Shown piece by piece: positions 53,101-64,000 of a DNA stretch of 64,000 nucleotides. A program made the position numbers and the translations under genes. The DNA comes from Climacteris rufus (lineage: Eukaryota; Chordata; Aves; Passeriformes; Climacteridae), in assembly GCA_013398175.1 (NCBI GenBank), contig VZRZ01003917.1:434001-498000 (forward strand). The letters are read 5' to 3'. The stretch's first letter is position 1. Each line of letters starts with the position of its first letter. The notes beneath the pieces were generated by a model that saw only the letters and a list, made by a program, of their open reading frames with translations, was not told the DNA's origin and searched no databases.

Positions 53101-55589
53101 AGGCTTAACTGCCTGTCAGACTGCATATGATTTTACACCAGACTTCCAAGTAATTACAAATGGATCTCAACACATTTCAGGAACATTTGTTTGACCATTT
53201 GAAAAGTTGGAAGCCAGTTGCACTTTGGGAGCTGTTTTGTAGCTGAAAACTAGCTGGTTTATGTTTTATAAAACAAGTCCATAATGGTTATTAGCCTCTT
53301 CTAAAACCACTTATGTAATAATAATTGAGAACTTTAATATTTTCAAATTGACTACTAAAGATATGTAATAGTTTTATATATAAAATATTTATTTTATATC
53401 TATTTTATCTATTTTATATCTAAAAAATGTTGTGGGTGAATTTGGTGCATGTGAAGGCAAAGGACAAACCACACTGGCATGAGTCAAGAACTGCAAGCAG
53501 ATACTGCTCAAGCTTTCACATACAGCTATCACTGCATTCAAGTTCTTATCTGCAACACTTCAGTGTGAGACATGGGCAAAATCCTTCCAAATGGTGACAC
53601 CTCTGCATGGTTCTGATCCGAACTCTTTCTCCTCCCATGAGTATTCCCACTACCATCATCAGTCCAGTTAGACTGCTCAAAGTCAGAAGAGTCAAAAGAA
53701 TAAAGCTTTTTCTTCCTCTAGGACACAATCCAAAAATCTCATTACTTTTAGACTTATAAGTCATGTGATTTTGTCTGGAGTTGATTAAAAAAATTTGCAA
53801 TGGAGTATTTCGATACTGTGAATAAAAGCTTTCAGGGAAAATTCTACTCAGTAAAGGCTTTAATATCTCATCCTTGCTCTGGTTGTAAACACACATCTAA
53901 ATATTGGAGTTTCCTGCTGAATTAATTTTTCCTTCTCCAATCTATTTGACTCATTTCCATAATAGAAGGCAAAGTATTTTATTCCATTTTGTGAATTTGA
54001 ATTGGTAAGCTAAAGACTAGTCATTCAACAGTATTCCATCTCCCTCTGAGACATGCAATAAAGCTGGGTGGTGTACTGGTTGTAAGTTCTGCTCTTCTTT
54101 ATAGTCCTTGTCTGCATACCTACAGCTGAACTAGACATCAAGAGAAGAATCCAGCTGAGATACTACCAATCTGAATTTAGTGAACTGTAGTTCAGATCAC
54201 TTCATGTCTTCCCTTCTTAAATCAATTTTTCTCAAGAAAGTTAGACCTCACCTTACACCATTTTTCTGAACCTGTAGTTAAAAATATATCGTAGTTCTTT
54301 CTGGGTTGTGCTACAGACAGCCCACAAGACTTTTCTCTAACTGTACTAACTTAGCTTCTGCCCATACAAAATCAGAAACATATCTATTTGTCAAATATAT
54401 TGTAGACTCAGTTGTCTGTAGGGGGCCAAGATTTCTAGTAAGAGAGTTTCTTACTGCAGATTTAACATACTGTGCACAGATAGCTCAACACAGATGTCAT
54501 AAAAGATTATTAATTTTCTTAAGATTTCCTCAAAGCATGACAAAATTACTTCAATATTTGATGTTGATCACATGATAATTTAAGCTATGTGCAAAAAATA
54601 GAATCTATTCAAGTCTTTCTTAGTGCTTTTATTGGTCAGTGGCAGCAATAAGTTCAGAAGCCTGTCTTGACACTGTAACATGCTACCTGCGTGTTTCCAG
54701 TGCTTCACAAACTGCCCTGTAAAATAAGGCAATTTTAGTAGGCGTGATTTTGCTAAATTTTCAGCATGTGCATGTTCTGGGGGAGCTTGTCAGGTCCATA
54801 AAATCTCACTGAATTAAAACTGAGCACAGACTGACCTGCAAGAAGCCAGTACACTGGCTATCTGGTGCTGTCTGTAGCTTAATGGCTACAAAATCAATCC
54901 CCTATGCAAGGAAGCATCTTTCCAATTTCTCAAAGTTGACAATGTGAAGCAAAATGCAATGCAACATAGCCTGAGGTCACAAGACTGCTCCTGGAAATGG
55001 AAACCAAGGAAAAAAATGTCCTGTGGACGGGATCTACCTCTAATTTCTTCAAAGGACATCTGGTCTGCCTTTCAAAGGACACCGTTTAGAAGTCTGGTCA
55101 TAAAGTTGTCATTCTGCACTTGTTAACACACAGCAGTTCTGGAAGCTCAAGAACTTGCTGATTTTTCTAATGGTATAAAACATTTTCTATATTGTTCTCC
55201 AGACCATTCTTTACTCAACTTACAAAGCCCCCTCCTTGAAGCCTAATTCAAAACAAGTCCTTTCCCTGTCAAACACACATGGAAGGTAGGAAGGAAAAAT
55301 GTGATGTTCAAGCAAAGTCATTAAGATGACAAATTCTAATGCTATGTTATTTCTGTAATTTTCTTTAACAGAATTGCTTTATTTATACTGGAAATTCTTA
55401 GGGAATGATTCTCTATCACCTTTGTACCATAACAGGGCAGCTGGGCATTCCCTGATGTAGGAAATCCCTGCACAAAATAAGGCAGTGTAGGAGGCCTTCA
55501 TAGGTGGCCAAGGCGGAAAGGAGCAAGTGGCATAGGATAGGCCCTTGGGAACTGTTCTAACTAGTGTAATTTAGAGCATTCCTGCTCTC

Positions 55590-55735
55590 AGTTATGCCAG
55601 GGGCCACTTTGGCATCAATTCAACCTAGAATCCAGGGAGATGAAAAATGGCTTAGAGCCACTTTCCCCCTCCCTGTACCCTGGGCCTGCACCATGTGTGG
55701 TTTGGCTGGGTCTGAGGATCTGGCCCCTACATTTT
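55590..55735. repeat. Unclassified possible old repeat
   Basis: The ends carry TGCTCTCAGTTATGCCAGGG and GAGGATCTGGCCCCTAC. These resemble the termini of an ancient amniote interspersed repeat (a CTCTCAGTTACACC block and an AATCTGGCCC block). The interior is not recognisable. Low confidence. Confidence 0.3.
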
Positions 55736-55832
55736 TAAACAGAGCATTTTAAGTTGAAGTTGAAAAGTGGAAGAAAATGGAATATGAAGAGTAAAAGGAG
55801 TATAAAAGTGCTAAAGGGAGAGATTTAAAAAC

Positions 55833-55849
55833 AAAAAAAAAAAAAAAAA
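55833..55849 (+). repeat. Run of 17 A
   Basis: A homopolymer tract, seen directly. It is not preceded by recognisable retroposon sequence, so there is no basis to call it a retroposon tail. Confidence 0.85.
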
Positions 55850-56423
55850 GAGGAAAACAGAATGGGTGGTATTGCTAAGTGTGAAGCATAGCTCATGTTT
55901 AGCAAACTGAAGGAGCACTGGGGAAGTCTGGATTCACTTCCCAGCTACAGCAGAGACTTTTAAATGACAACCCTAGTCTATTAATGTCACTTTCAAGGGG
56001 ATCATTGAACTTCTTTGACCATCTATACCAAATATGTTTAGCTTATTTCCTGAGAACTAACCAGTTTTGCCTGCAACCACCGTCACAGAACCTGAGGTAG
56101 GAAGTTCCTTATAGCCCTAATTACCTACAGTAGGGAAATATCTGGAAAAAAAGACACTACTGTCTTGAGAAGATCCACAAGACACATGCATAGAATAGCT
56201 CTGGTGCAATGCTGCGTGCATGGAACTCTGGTATGATGCTCTGCACTGTAGCTTCTCCTCTATCATGTGATATAAGAGGCTATGCTGTATCACAGCATGG
56301 TAATGGGGAGCTCAGATCCCACCATAAGTCTGCATTCAGTGTAGACAGGAAAGGGAGATATGAAGGGATTTTAGAGCTGGAGGACCCTGAGGTTTCATTT
56401 CAAAATGCGCACGTTCTTCAAGC

Positions 56424-56515
56424 TTTACTCAGAGTTCCTCTTCACCTTGGCTTCTCATCTGCAAAATGGAAATACTAACTCCTCTGTAACAGTAGTGTGG
56501 TAAGGATGCATTGGG
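56424..56515 (+). repeat. MIR-like SINE fragment (3' half)
   Basis: TTGGCTTCTCATCTGCAAAA, then TGGAAATACTAACTCCTCTG, then GTGTGGTAAGGATGCA follow the MIR sequence in order: CAGTTTCCTCATCTGTAAAA, TGGGGATAATAATAGTACCT, then GTTGTGAGGATTAA. Confidence 0.6.
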
Positions 56516-59500
56516 ATAGAATACGTCCAAACTCCACAGCAACATGAAAAAAGGGGGAAAAACCCTACACTGATGGAACTTCAGCCTTAGATTTAAGTGT
56601 ATCTTGATAAACAGACACAGGACAGGTGTTACTAGAAGTATAACTCAGTATGTATCCAAACATAAAAATTATGATAAAGCTTTAAAATTCTTAGCTGGAA
56701 AAGGTGGATAATCTTATTGGAATCTTGCAATATCCATTATACTCAAGTTGTGCCACAGTATGCAAAGTGCTAGAGCAGGAATGCTGAGCATATGGATGGA
56801 GGTAGGAGGGGTGCAAATATTAATTCTGAGCACTTTTGGCATACCTTGTCCCAGAGCCTTTGTCATAGGAGCATCCCAGAAATAAATCTTACTCTTTCAG
56901 AAAGACTGACTGGTAAGCAAGAGTCTAAAAAAGAAGGAATGGAATGAGAGAGAAAGAGAGCTAGAGGTGGAGCACAGTTCCCATTTACAGCCCTTCAAAC
57001 CTTACTGACCCTGTCTAACAGGTTTAAGAGTATCACAGTACTGGTAAGTGTTGTGACCTGTTTCTGCAGCATATTTGTAGAAGGTCTATATGATATGCCC
57101 ACCACTACTGCTTTCATGGTGGGAGATGATGTTTAATAGCCCTGAATGTGTTCAATACCACAAGCTGAAGTTCTTGTTAGAAGTGCCCAGGGAGATAATC
57201 CTAAATTTTCCTGGTTCAGAGATCCTCAAACTGCAAGTTGGAGGGGATTGTCAAACCCCAGCCTCTTATACCTTTCCCCAAACACTTCCCAGACTAGTGG
57301 AACACTACTGCAAACTTCCCCTGTGCCCAAAGCCCCTTCAAACACTACCATTATCCTCCTTATCATCCCAACCTGGGGCATCTTTTCTCCTAAGTATGAA
57401 CTCCAAACTCCTTTCTGAGGTTTAAAATAACATCCAGCTGTTCCACTTAGTGCCTCCATGTTGCTCCCATTGCTTTGCTTGCCTCTCCCCTTTGTTACCA
57501 CTCTCTCATTAGATCCTACACAGGGCCAAGCCCACCCCTTGCCTAGTTCTCCCTGTAGCAAAACAAAGCAGAAAGAAGAAAAAGAGAGGGAGAGAGAAAA
57601 CAAAACAAAAAGCCCCAGTTCCCACTCTGGCAGAGATTTTAAAACACAGAGTGCAATTATGAAAAGGTTATCCAGATGGGACCCAGAGGGCGGGTGAGGG
57701 GAAGGAGAGCTGTCATCCAAGGGGAAAAAAAACCAGATGTATGGTAGCCCTATTCCTATAATATGATTCCTATTCCATGTGCAAATGTACAATGCAACGA
57801 TAGTTCTCTTAGCCAGCATGGGCTGGGTTAATTGGATGTAAGGAATTTTATTTTTTAAATAACCCATTCATTTGATAAAAATCCAGCCCCAGTGATCACA
57901 CCAAGTACAACAATTTCACTAAAAAGGCTTGTTTCTAATTGAATGAAATTCCTTCCTACTTTTAACTCTCTACCCTACGACACTGAAAACCCAACCCTGT
58001 TGAGAACATGGTTACAACGTAAAACACTAGGCAAGTGCTTTTACCATTTTCAAATTTTCTTTGTATTTAAACAGAGCTGGATAACTTTTTCTGAAATAGC
58101 TCCTGAAAAATTCATTCTGGGAAAGAAACCAGACAGAAAATTATGATGCAAAGGGTTAATAACTGAAAAGCTGCAATCAACTGAGTGGAAATGGCCTTTA
58201 TAATGCCCCAGCACAAGCACACGGCGTTGCCATAAGCTTCACCTGTACTATGTGGCCACACATAATACATAACTGTTTTACTACTGCAATACTTGAAGCT
58301 ATGACTGGAAAGATATTTGAAGAGTTATTATGTCTGTGGAGGGTGCTAAAATAGCATTACTTATTAAAAACCCCCAAACTATTACTTATCTCAAAACTCA
58401 GAGAATGACTAAACCCCTGTCCTTACCATAACTGAACTGAAACTTAACATACTGAAGGTGCCAAACAGAGTCGCAGTTTTTCACTTCTCTGAGGCTAATC
58501 AAGTTTCTGCCACAAGTTACAGCAGACCCTGGATTACCTGAAATTCCTGTTGCTGGCACAACCCAGCATTTGAAATAGCTTGCTTCAGCTACTGTTATGT
58601 GCTACCAGGGGTTTTTTTTGTTTGTTTTTTTTTTTTATGGCAAGGGAATCCCAAAATAGGCTCAGAGAGAGCTCTGATTAACAGCTTCTTTATGTATTTT
58701 TCTACTGCTACATGGGCACAAACTGGAGCAAGTAGAAGAACCTAAACTCTAATAAGAAGTTACCCATCAATTTCTGTAATTTCCAATTTTGCAGTTAGCT
58801 AGGAGAGAAAAATGATACAATCAAAGTGTATTTAAATGCTTAATCAAGGTATGTCAGAAAGCAGTATAAATAAAATAATTGATCTCAAATGGTTGAATTC
58901 AACTTTCTCACAGTACTAAAGAGTTAAAGGTATTGATAGGCAGGTGTGTGTGGGTGCATCTAGATTTGATTGTGTGCATTTTTCTGACATCTTATTCCAA
59001 GTATGTTTTTTTTTTAGGAAACGTCATAAACCTGTCGTAGCAGAACAAGTTACACACTTTTTCAACTCCAGTCTATCAAAATGGTGTTCCAATTCAACGC
59101 ACTCCAGTGCAAGAGCGTATTTCTGTGGCGTCGGCTATCCTTTCCTAGACGTCGTTCACAGGTGCTGGCAGTAGGACCGGAGTCGCCCCGCAGCTGGCTC
59201 TGACTGGCAGATGTCCGCAGCGCCGAGATGGTTTGTCCTGGCACCGGCCGTGTCCCGCTCCGCTGCTAAAACCGCGTGCGGTAGTAGATTGGACAACACT
59301 CAGCTGGTGCAAAGCAACTATTTTTTTTTTTTNGGGCCGAGACACTATTCCATATATAACTAGAACGAAGTGCAGTTAGGGTCCTGTCTGTTTGATTTGG
59401 GTGTACTAACGCTCCCAACTATTTTCCCTCCCTCTCTCCCTCTCACTCCTTCTATAAAGTCTGCATTTTATTTATTGATTGGATGTACTTCACAGATAGG

Positions 59501-60246
59501 AGGACTCTTCCCCTCACCCCCACGCCATCCAACCCCCCGGCTCCTGCAGGAGGAGGAGTAAGAGGGGGAGGAGGCAAAGTGGGTGCATTACGAGCTGATT
59601 GTGCTCTTGCCCCGACCTCCAACAGCCTGATCTGCCTTTGAAGTTTTCCACCCCTCGACTTGAAGTGAGATCGATTACAGAAGAACAACAGGGACAAAGA
59701 ATCTGCTGCTTTACGTGCAGCCACTTTCCCACGATCGGGGCAGCCAGCTCGACAGCAGCGAGAGATCACCGCTGTCCCTTATGCTCCTCCTTGCCACCAT
59801 TCAGAAAACATGCAGCCCCCGCCCCGCTTCTCCTAGGAAAGCTGGGGGGACATTACAAAATTGAATCACGTTTTTTAAGAACGAAGCAACTAGAGGGCGA
59901 GTAGCATAGTCTCGGTCTTTGAAAGGAAACAAAAAAAAAAAAATCGGTGCTGAGTATTGGGAGGTGTGTGTGGGGAGGAGGAGCATTTAAAGCGTAGAAA
60001 AATTAAAAAACATGGATAAGTGGTAAAGTTTAGCGAGAGGCAGAGCAAGCGCCTCCTCCCGGGGCTGCTGCGGCGCTGGGGGCTCGGCGCAGGGAGGCGG
60101 GCATGGGGTTCGGAGCCCGGTGGGGTCACAGCGCCCGGCAGCGCGCTGGGGCCAGAGCCGCCCTGGGGAGCGGGGCAGACCTTTACCTTTGTGTCTGGTA
60201 AACGTGTCCGTGTGTGTGTGACTACCGCTGGTACAGTCTATCAACC

Positions 60247-60269
60247 GGGAGGGGAAGGAGGGCGGGGGG
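60247..60269 (+). other. G-quadruplex motif in the orphan CpG island
   Basis: G runs at 60247-60249, 60251-60254, 60260-60262 and 60264-60269 have loops of 1, 5 and 1 bases on the plus strand, meeting the canonical quadruplex pattern. A TATA-like TTATAAAGGG follows about 15 bases downstream. Confidence 0.7.
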
Positions 60270-60764
60270 CGACGGGAGAATTATAAAGGGCAAAGCAAAG
60301 ATGGTAAATGCCTTACCGAGGCGAGCGGAGCGCGCTCCGTCCAGCCCAGGGCCGGAGGTTCTAGACCTTGCCACAGCCCGCGGGGATGCTCCTCCCCGGG
60401 CGCCTTCAGGGAGCCCCCGGCCCAGAAGCTCCTCTAGCCTGGCTCCCGGGCCTTTGTGGTGGTTTTCCCCTCTGCCCGCCACCCGCCGGGGCAGGAGGCT
60501 CCCGGCCAGCGAGACCCGCCGCCTCGCCCACCCCGGCCAGCCTCAGGGGAGCGCTCGCCGGCCCCCATGCCCCTGCCTCAGCGCCTGCCAGCCCGGCCCG
60601 CGGAGGGGGGAACGGGGACCTTGGGGGGCACGGACATCCCCGGCCCGAGCGGAGTGGGGAGAGCTGTTGCTTAAACTCGGTTTGAACCCATCGCACGCCG
60701 GCTGGCTTTTTCCAAGAACAAGAAAAAAGCGCTTAATGTGTCACCGGGCATCCAGTCCATTCAT

Positions 60765-60783
60765 AAAAAAAAAAAAAAAAAAA
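60765..60783 (+). repeat. Run of 19 A inside the orphan CpG island
   Basis: A poly-A tract is embedded in very GC-rich DNA. Long A:T tracts in promoters exclude nucleosomes. It could also be a small retroposed tail, but no source sequence is recognisable on its left. Confidence 0.85.
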
Positions 60784-61083
60784 GGAAACTGGGAAGCGGC
60801 GGCAGGGCGCACGGACCCCCAAAGAAGGCGGCTGCGGCGGGGGATTTCCACCCCCTCCCGCCCGGCCGGGCTCCTCCTCCCCAGACTGCGCGGCGTCGGG
60901 GCGGCGGGCGCACGGGACGCGGACAATCAATAGCCACGGTCACAAATTACCGCAGGAAGTGTTAGCTGCGCACCAGCTCCTAAACAAGATCGATGGCCTC
61001 CCGCCGCCGCACAGCCGCGAAGCCCACCCTTCCTCCACCCCTCTTTTCACCCCCGGCCGGCGAATTCCGCCCGCTTAGGGGAC

Positions 61084-61106
61084 GGGGCGGGACGGGGGTG
61101 GCGGGG
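61084..61106 (+). other. G-quadruplex motif abutting an assembly gap
   Basis: G runs at 61084-61087, 61089-61091, 61094-61098 and 61103-61106 have loops C, AC and TGGC. A further GGGG lies just upstream at 61077-61080. The N gap starts two bases later, consistent with sequencing failure at a structured GC-rich site. Confidence 0.75.
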
Positions 61107-61107
61107 C

Positions 61108-61171
61108 NNNNNNNNNNNNNNNNNNNNNNNNNNNNNNNNNNNNNNNNNNNNNNNNNNNNNNNNNNNNNNNN
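61108..61171. other. Assembly gap (64 Ns) in the orphan CpG island
   Basis: This run of N is bordered by GC-rich sequence on both sides. Real length is unknown. Reading frames crossing it should be ignored. Confidence 0.99.
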
Positions 61172-61284
61172 CCGCGCCCAGGTGACATGGGGCAGTCGCG
61201 CCGTACCCTGCGGGCCCGGGCTGGAGCGCGGAGCCGGGTCGGGAAGCGCCCGCGGCCCCGCGGACGGTGACTAAGGCCCCTTGT

Positions 61285-61294
61285 CCCACGTGGG
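61285..61294. promoter_or_regulatory. Palindromic E-box CCCACGTGGG
   Basis: This is a perfect 10-base palindrome centred on CACGTG, the binding site class of USF, MYC/MAX and related bHLH-ZIP factors. It lies in the orphan CpG island, about 50 bases from the MARE-like site. Binding is inferred from the motif only. Confidence 0.55.
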
Positions 61295-61341
61295 CGGCCG
61301 CCGCGCCCCCTCCCCGGCCGCGCCCGGCTGACACCGGGAGC

Positions 61342-61352
61342 GCTGACTCAGC
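61342..61352. promoter_or_regulatory. MARE / AP-1 type site GCTGACTCAGC
   Basis: The core matches the palindromic TRE-type Maf recognition element at 11 of 13 positions (the outermost bases differ). It contains a perfect AP-1 site TGACTCA. Small MAF/NRF2 or AP-1 factors are the usual ligands. The call rests on the motif alone. Confidence 0.5.
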
Positions 61353-61750
61353 TCCCCCGGCCCCGCGGGCTGCCCAGGGAAGCGGCGGGGGCTGCCCGAG
61401 CCGTGCGGGTCAGCGGTGCCCCGCCGGACCACCCGGCGCTGAGCGCGTCTGACCGAAGGAGGGGCCGGCAGCAGAAGCGCGGCAGCGCACGAGGTGTTCC
61501 GTGAGCCGAAGCGGGATGGGGGTATCGGGAAAGTACATAAATCCGTAAGAAGCCGCTGTGGTGCTGGAGGCCGACGGGCCGCGGCTTCTGGGAACTCTCC
61601 TGTCCTGCAAACGCTTCTGTTGCTGCTTCCAGCTGCTTTCCTGAGCAAGCTAGAGCCGCACCGCCGGGCACCGGTGCGTCAGGCAGCGCAGCCCCTCCGC
61701 TCTCCCGCTGCCCCTGTGCTTCTGCCCAAGCCCTTGGAGCGCTTGGTGTT

Positions 61751-64000
61751 GGCTTGACAGGACAGCTGCCGTTTGAAAACAAATGATCTGTGCTCCTTCT
61801 CTTGTAGAAATCCTGTCCTTGCGTGGTGGGGAATTACCGTTCACTTTTTGGGCTTTTGTTGACTGTTGCAACATATGGAATGTTAAGCAGGTTTAATTTG
61901 GTACTGTGTCTAAGTATTACAAACACAGTATTCTCATGCTGTTAATTGCGTTAGCAAGGTAAATAACTGTCCCACTTTAAAATGTGTTTATTTATATAAG
62001 CATAATTGTACTTCCCTGGTATGTGTGTACACCGGTACATCTGTGTGTATGTCACAACAGGTAACGAAGTCACACACACAATTCATTCTGTTACGTTGGT
62101 TAGGTTGAAGATGCATTATGGTTACTTTAATTTTCAGTCAAATATAATAAACAATGTGTATTATACAATAATACACACACATATATATAATATACGATGT
62201 ATATTATATACATACGTTACTGAAGAGAGAAATACCACAGTTTAATCGAGTTGTAAAATACAAGCATACAGTTTGGAAAATACCTAGGTCAAGGGTGCAA
62301 GCTTAGTCAAAATTCGTCTTCCATCTTGGTGGTGGTCTTTTAATTAGGCATTAACATACATTTTTTTCATACTGCAGTTTCTTTCAACACATAAGATGTT
62401 TTTTGTTAAACTTTTCAGTAGTTTTTGCTATACTTCACCAGCCTGGGGCTTCCTGTATTGATAACAACATTATATTCAAACCCGACGTTGAATACAGAAT
62501 ACGCTCATGAGATTTTTCTGTTATTATTTTATTATAATATCTTATTGTTAGGCACATACTAATAAAATTATGCAGCATCCTTGTGGAATAAGATTCTTGA
62601 TCAATACTGAACCATCCCAAGACCCAGAGTTCAACTACTTCACCTCTGTGCTCAAATGTGAGATCCTTTGCCCTCAGTGGGGTTCCTCATTCTCTTCAAT
62701 AGAAGATTCAAAATTTGCCCTTTGTGCCTTTGGCTGCAGAGGTGTAAGGTATGTGTCACAGTAGCTTGGAGACTGGTATTAAATCCCCAGCTCAGGTGTT
62801 GCTAGTAATAGTAGCACAGCAGCACCGTGCTCAGCACAGATCAACCACCCAAGGCAGAGCCTTAGCAAGGCTGATGCAAGTTTGAGAGCCCATGCTGAGC
62901 TGCTTGCTGCTGTGTGCCTCCTGACAGGAGTCACGCTACCTCACTTAAGGTAAAACATGTTTTGCTTTCATTCTCAATTCCTTTGACACACACACATTAT
63001 TCCTCTTCTCTGTGGCCAATGCAGCTATTTCACTTGAGCAATTTGCTTTCTCTTCACCTGTTCTGCATCTATGTTTTTCAAAATCACACAAAGGTAACAA
63101 AACCATATTTTCTCATTTTAATAGGAATGGGGCTATTTTAAAACAATGAAGAAAGCTTGGACCAAAAGAATACAAACACACCTACTACCTGTTTTGCATC
63201 ATTAGATTTGCATCCTTGACTCCTGTCATTAGTTTACACACACAAATATAAATATACACAAGGTAATAAACACAGTAGCCAGGAAGAAAAAGCCCATAAA
63301 ACCTACTTTAAAAAAAGAAGTGTTATTCAAGACATTCAGTGTACAGAACATGACTGCAAGTCTTGAACATGCTGTCCCCACAACAGTATTAGTCTACACC
63401 CTTAATGTATGTCCGTTAACATACATCTGTACTCAATGTACCTTGTAATTACCTCATTATGGTTAACTACTGCTGACCCCTGTGTGGAACATGTTAACAT
63501 ACAGAGCAACTGTGAAACAGCTAGGGAAAAGTAAGGGGAGACTTTTCAGAACAAACTTAGAATTCCATTGACATGGCCTGGCCACAGAGTTAGCATCAGA
63601 GGCTTTGCTTCCATATTTAATTCATGGCCATTCCACAAATATTTCTTTAATTATCAAAACAAAGAAACAGCTGTTACATGACAGATGAAGCAAGTCAGAA
63701 AAACTAACCATACATAATACAAGGACCAGGTAGTGATCAGATCTGGTATGTACAAGTCAAAATGAAGTCCCTGAAATAATGTCAAAATTGTGTTTACTTA
63801 TTTTAGTGAAATTCTTCTCAGCACTGTTATAATTACCAAACACTGAAAAAGCACTTGTTGCTTTTCCCCCACCCCCAGTTGCCCCAAATCCCAGGGCAGT
63901 GCTGCAGTACACAGTCCCACAACCTTGGAGAAAGAAGAATGCATTTCTACCTCACTTTCTGTATCCTACAGCCACAGTTCCAACTCCTGACTTTACCCAT
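61751..64000. other. Flank right of the orphan CpG island, no gene recognised
   Basis: AT-rich sequence contains a TA/CA-rich tract and a hairpin near 62.16 kb. No exon or named repeat was recognised. The mammalian neighbour on this side is MSRB3, but none of its coding exons is visible here. Confidence 0.7.
62156..62215. repeat. Hairpin GTGTATTA/TAATACAC plus TA/CA-rich tract
   Basis: Bases 62156-62163 and 62169-62176 are perfect 8-base inverted repeats with loop TACAA. They are followed by alternating CA and TA sequence to about 62215. The stem is too short for a microRNA precursor, so it is best read as microsatellite-derived. Confidence 0.75.

Larger units (their letters stand above)
50200..59050. 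other. Upstream intergenic DNA, no gene recognised
   Basis: AT-rich sequence contains simple repeats (a TATTTTATATC-type tandem near 53.38-53.42 kb, a run of 17 A at 55833-55849, a T-rich tract at 58612-58637) and old repeat remnants near 55.6 and 56.4 kb. A 213-codon minus-strand frame (57226-57867) occurs in strand-asymmetric, pyrimidine-rich sequence and has no recognisable domain. Confidence 0.75.
59100..61750. promoter_or_regulatory. Orphan CpG island about 35 kb upstream of HMGA2
   Basis: A CpG-dense region of roughly 2.6 kb, strongest at 60.05-61.5 kb, starts and stops abruptly in AT-rich DNA. No exon of a known protein is recognisable in it. The many open frames of 60-239 codons are of the kind that high GC produces. 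It holds TATA-like boxes (CTATAAAG near 59453, TTATAAAGGG near 60281), a palindromic E-box, a MARE/AP-1 site, an ETS-like CAGGAAGT near 60953 and two strong quadruplex motifs. Minus-strand donors are at 60086-60316 scale, specifically AAAG/GTAAAG (intron from 60186) and CTCG/GTAAGG (intron from 60316). It is likely an active promoter of an unannotated transcript. Direction is unknown. Confidence 0.7.

Noticed and set aside
60214..60933. 239-codon plus-strand frame in the orphan CpG island
   Set aside because: Pro-, Arg-, Gly- and Ser-rich translation of GC-rich DNA through a 19-base A run (poly-Lys). Overlapping long frames occur on both strands, which is a composition effect.
62156..62176. 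Hairpin considered as a microRNA precursor
   Set aside because: The stem is only 8 base pairs and lies within TA/CA simple repeat. Precursors need about 25-30 paired bases.
1..64000. Search for CRISPR arrays, phage, operons, rRNA genes or MSRB3 exons
   Set aside because: None seen. The window is vertebrate nuclear DNA, and apart from HMGA2 exons 1-3 no known coding exon was recognised on either strand.

Overview
This window looks like nuclear DNA from a bird, most likely a passerine. The evidence is four related pieces. CR1 retroposon fragments with avian-type 3' ends lie near 6.5, 9.4-9.8 and 50.0-50.2 kb. A SINE at 8913-9049 joins a tRNA-Ile-like head to a CR1-type tail, an architecture I know from the passerine family TguSINE1. 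Much older amniote repeats (MIR-like) are scattered throughout. Introns are long, coding content is very low and CpG islands are sharply bounded. Two N runs and two single Ns show that this is a draft assembly.

The only protein-coding gene I can support is the 5' half of HMGA2 on the minus strand. Exon 1 (coding part 24359-24469), exon 2 (21675-21761) and exon 3 (14243-14293) encode the first 83 residues, including all three AT-hooks. All visible splice sites are GT/AG and the reading frame is intact across the three exons. The short linker and acidic tail encoded by exons 4 and 5, and the let-7-regulated 3'UTR, must lie beyond the left edge. Bases 1-14242 are therefore the 5' part of the large intron 3. 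The HMGA2 CpG island runs from about 22.66 to 25.9 kb and is interrupted by a 271-base gap close to where the promoter should be.

From about 26 to 59 kb the window is AT-rich upstream intergenic DNA. It holds scattered old repeats and one compact GC-rich element near 32.9-33.45 kb with a consensus YY1 site. From about 59.1 to 61.75 kb there is a second large CpG island that no recognisable gene explains. It contains G-quadruplex motifs, a palindromic E-box, a MARE/AP-1 site, TATA-like boxes and candidate splice donors. The donors on the minus strand point toward HMGA2, about 35 kb away. In mammals the next gene upstream of HMGA2 is MSRB3, whose 3' end should face this region, so the island is probably not the MSRB3 promoter. 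It is the most interesting object here: a candidate lncRNA promoter or a distal alternative HMGA2 promoter. I found no CRISPR, phage, operon or other prokaryote-type system, and no evidence for a new multi-gene system.
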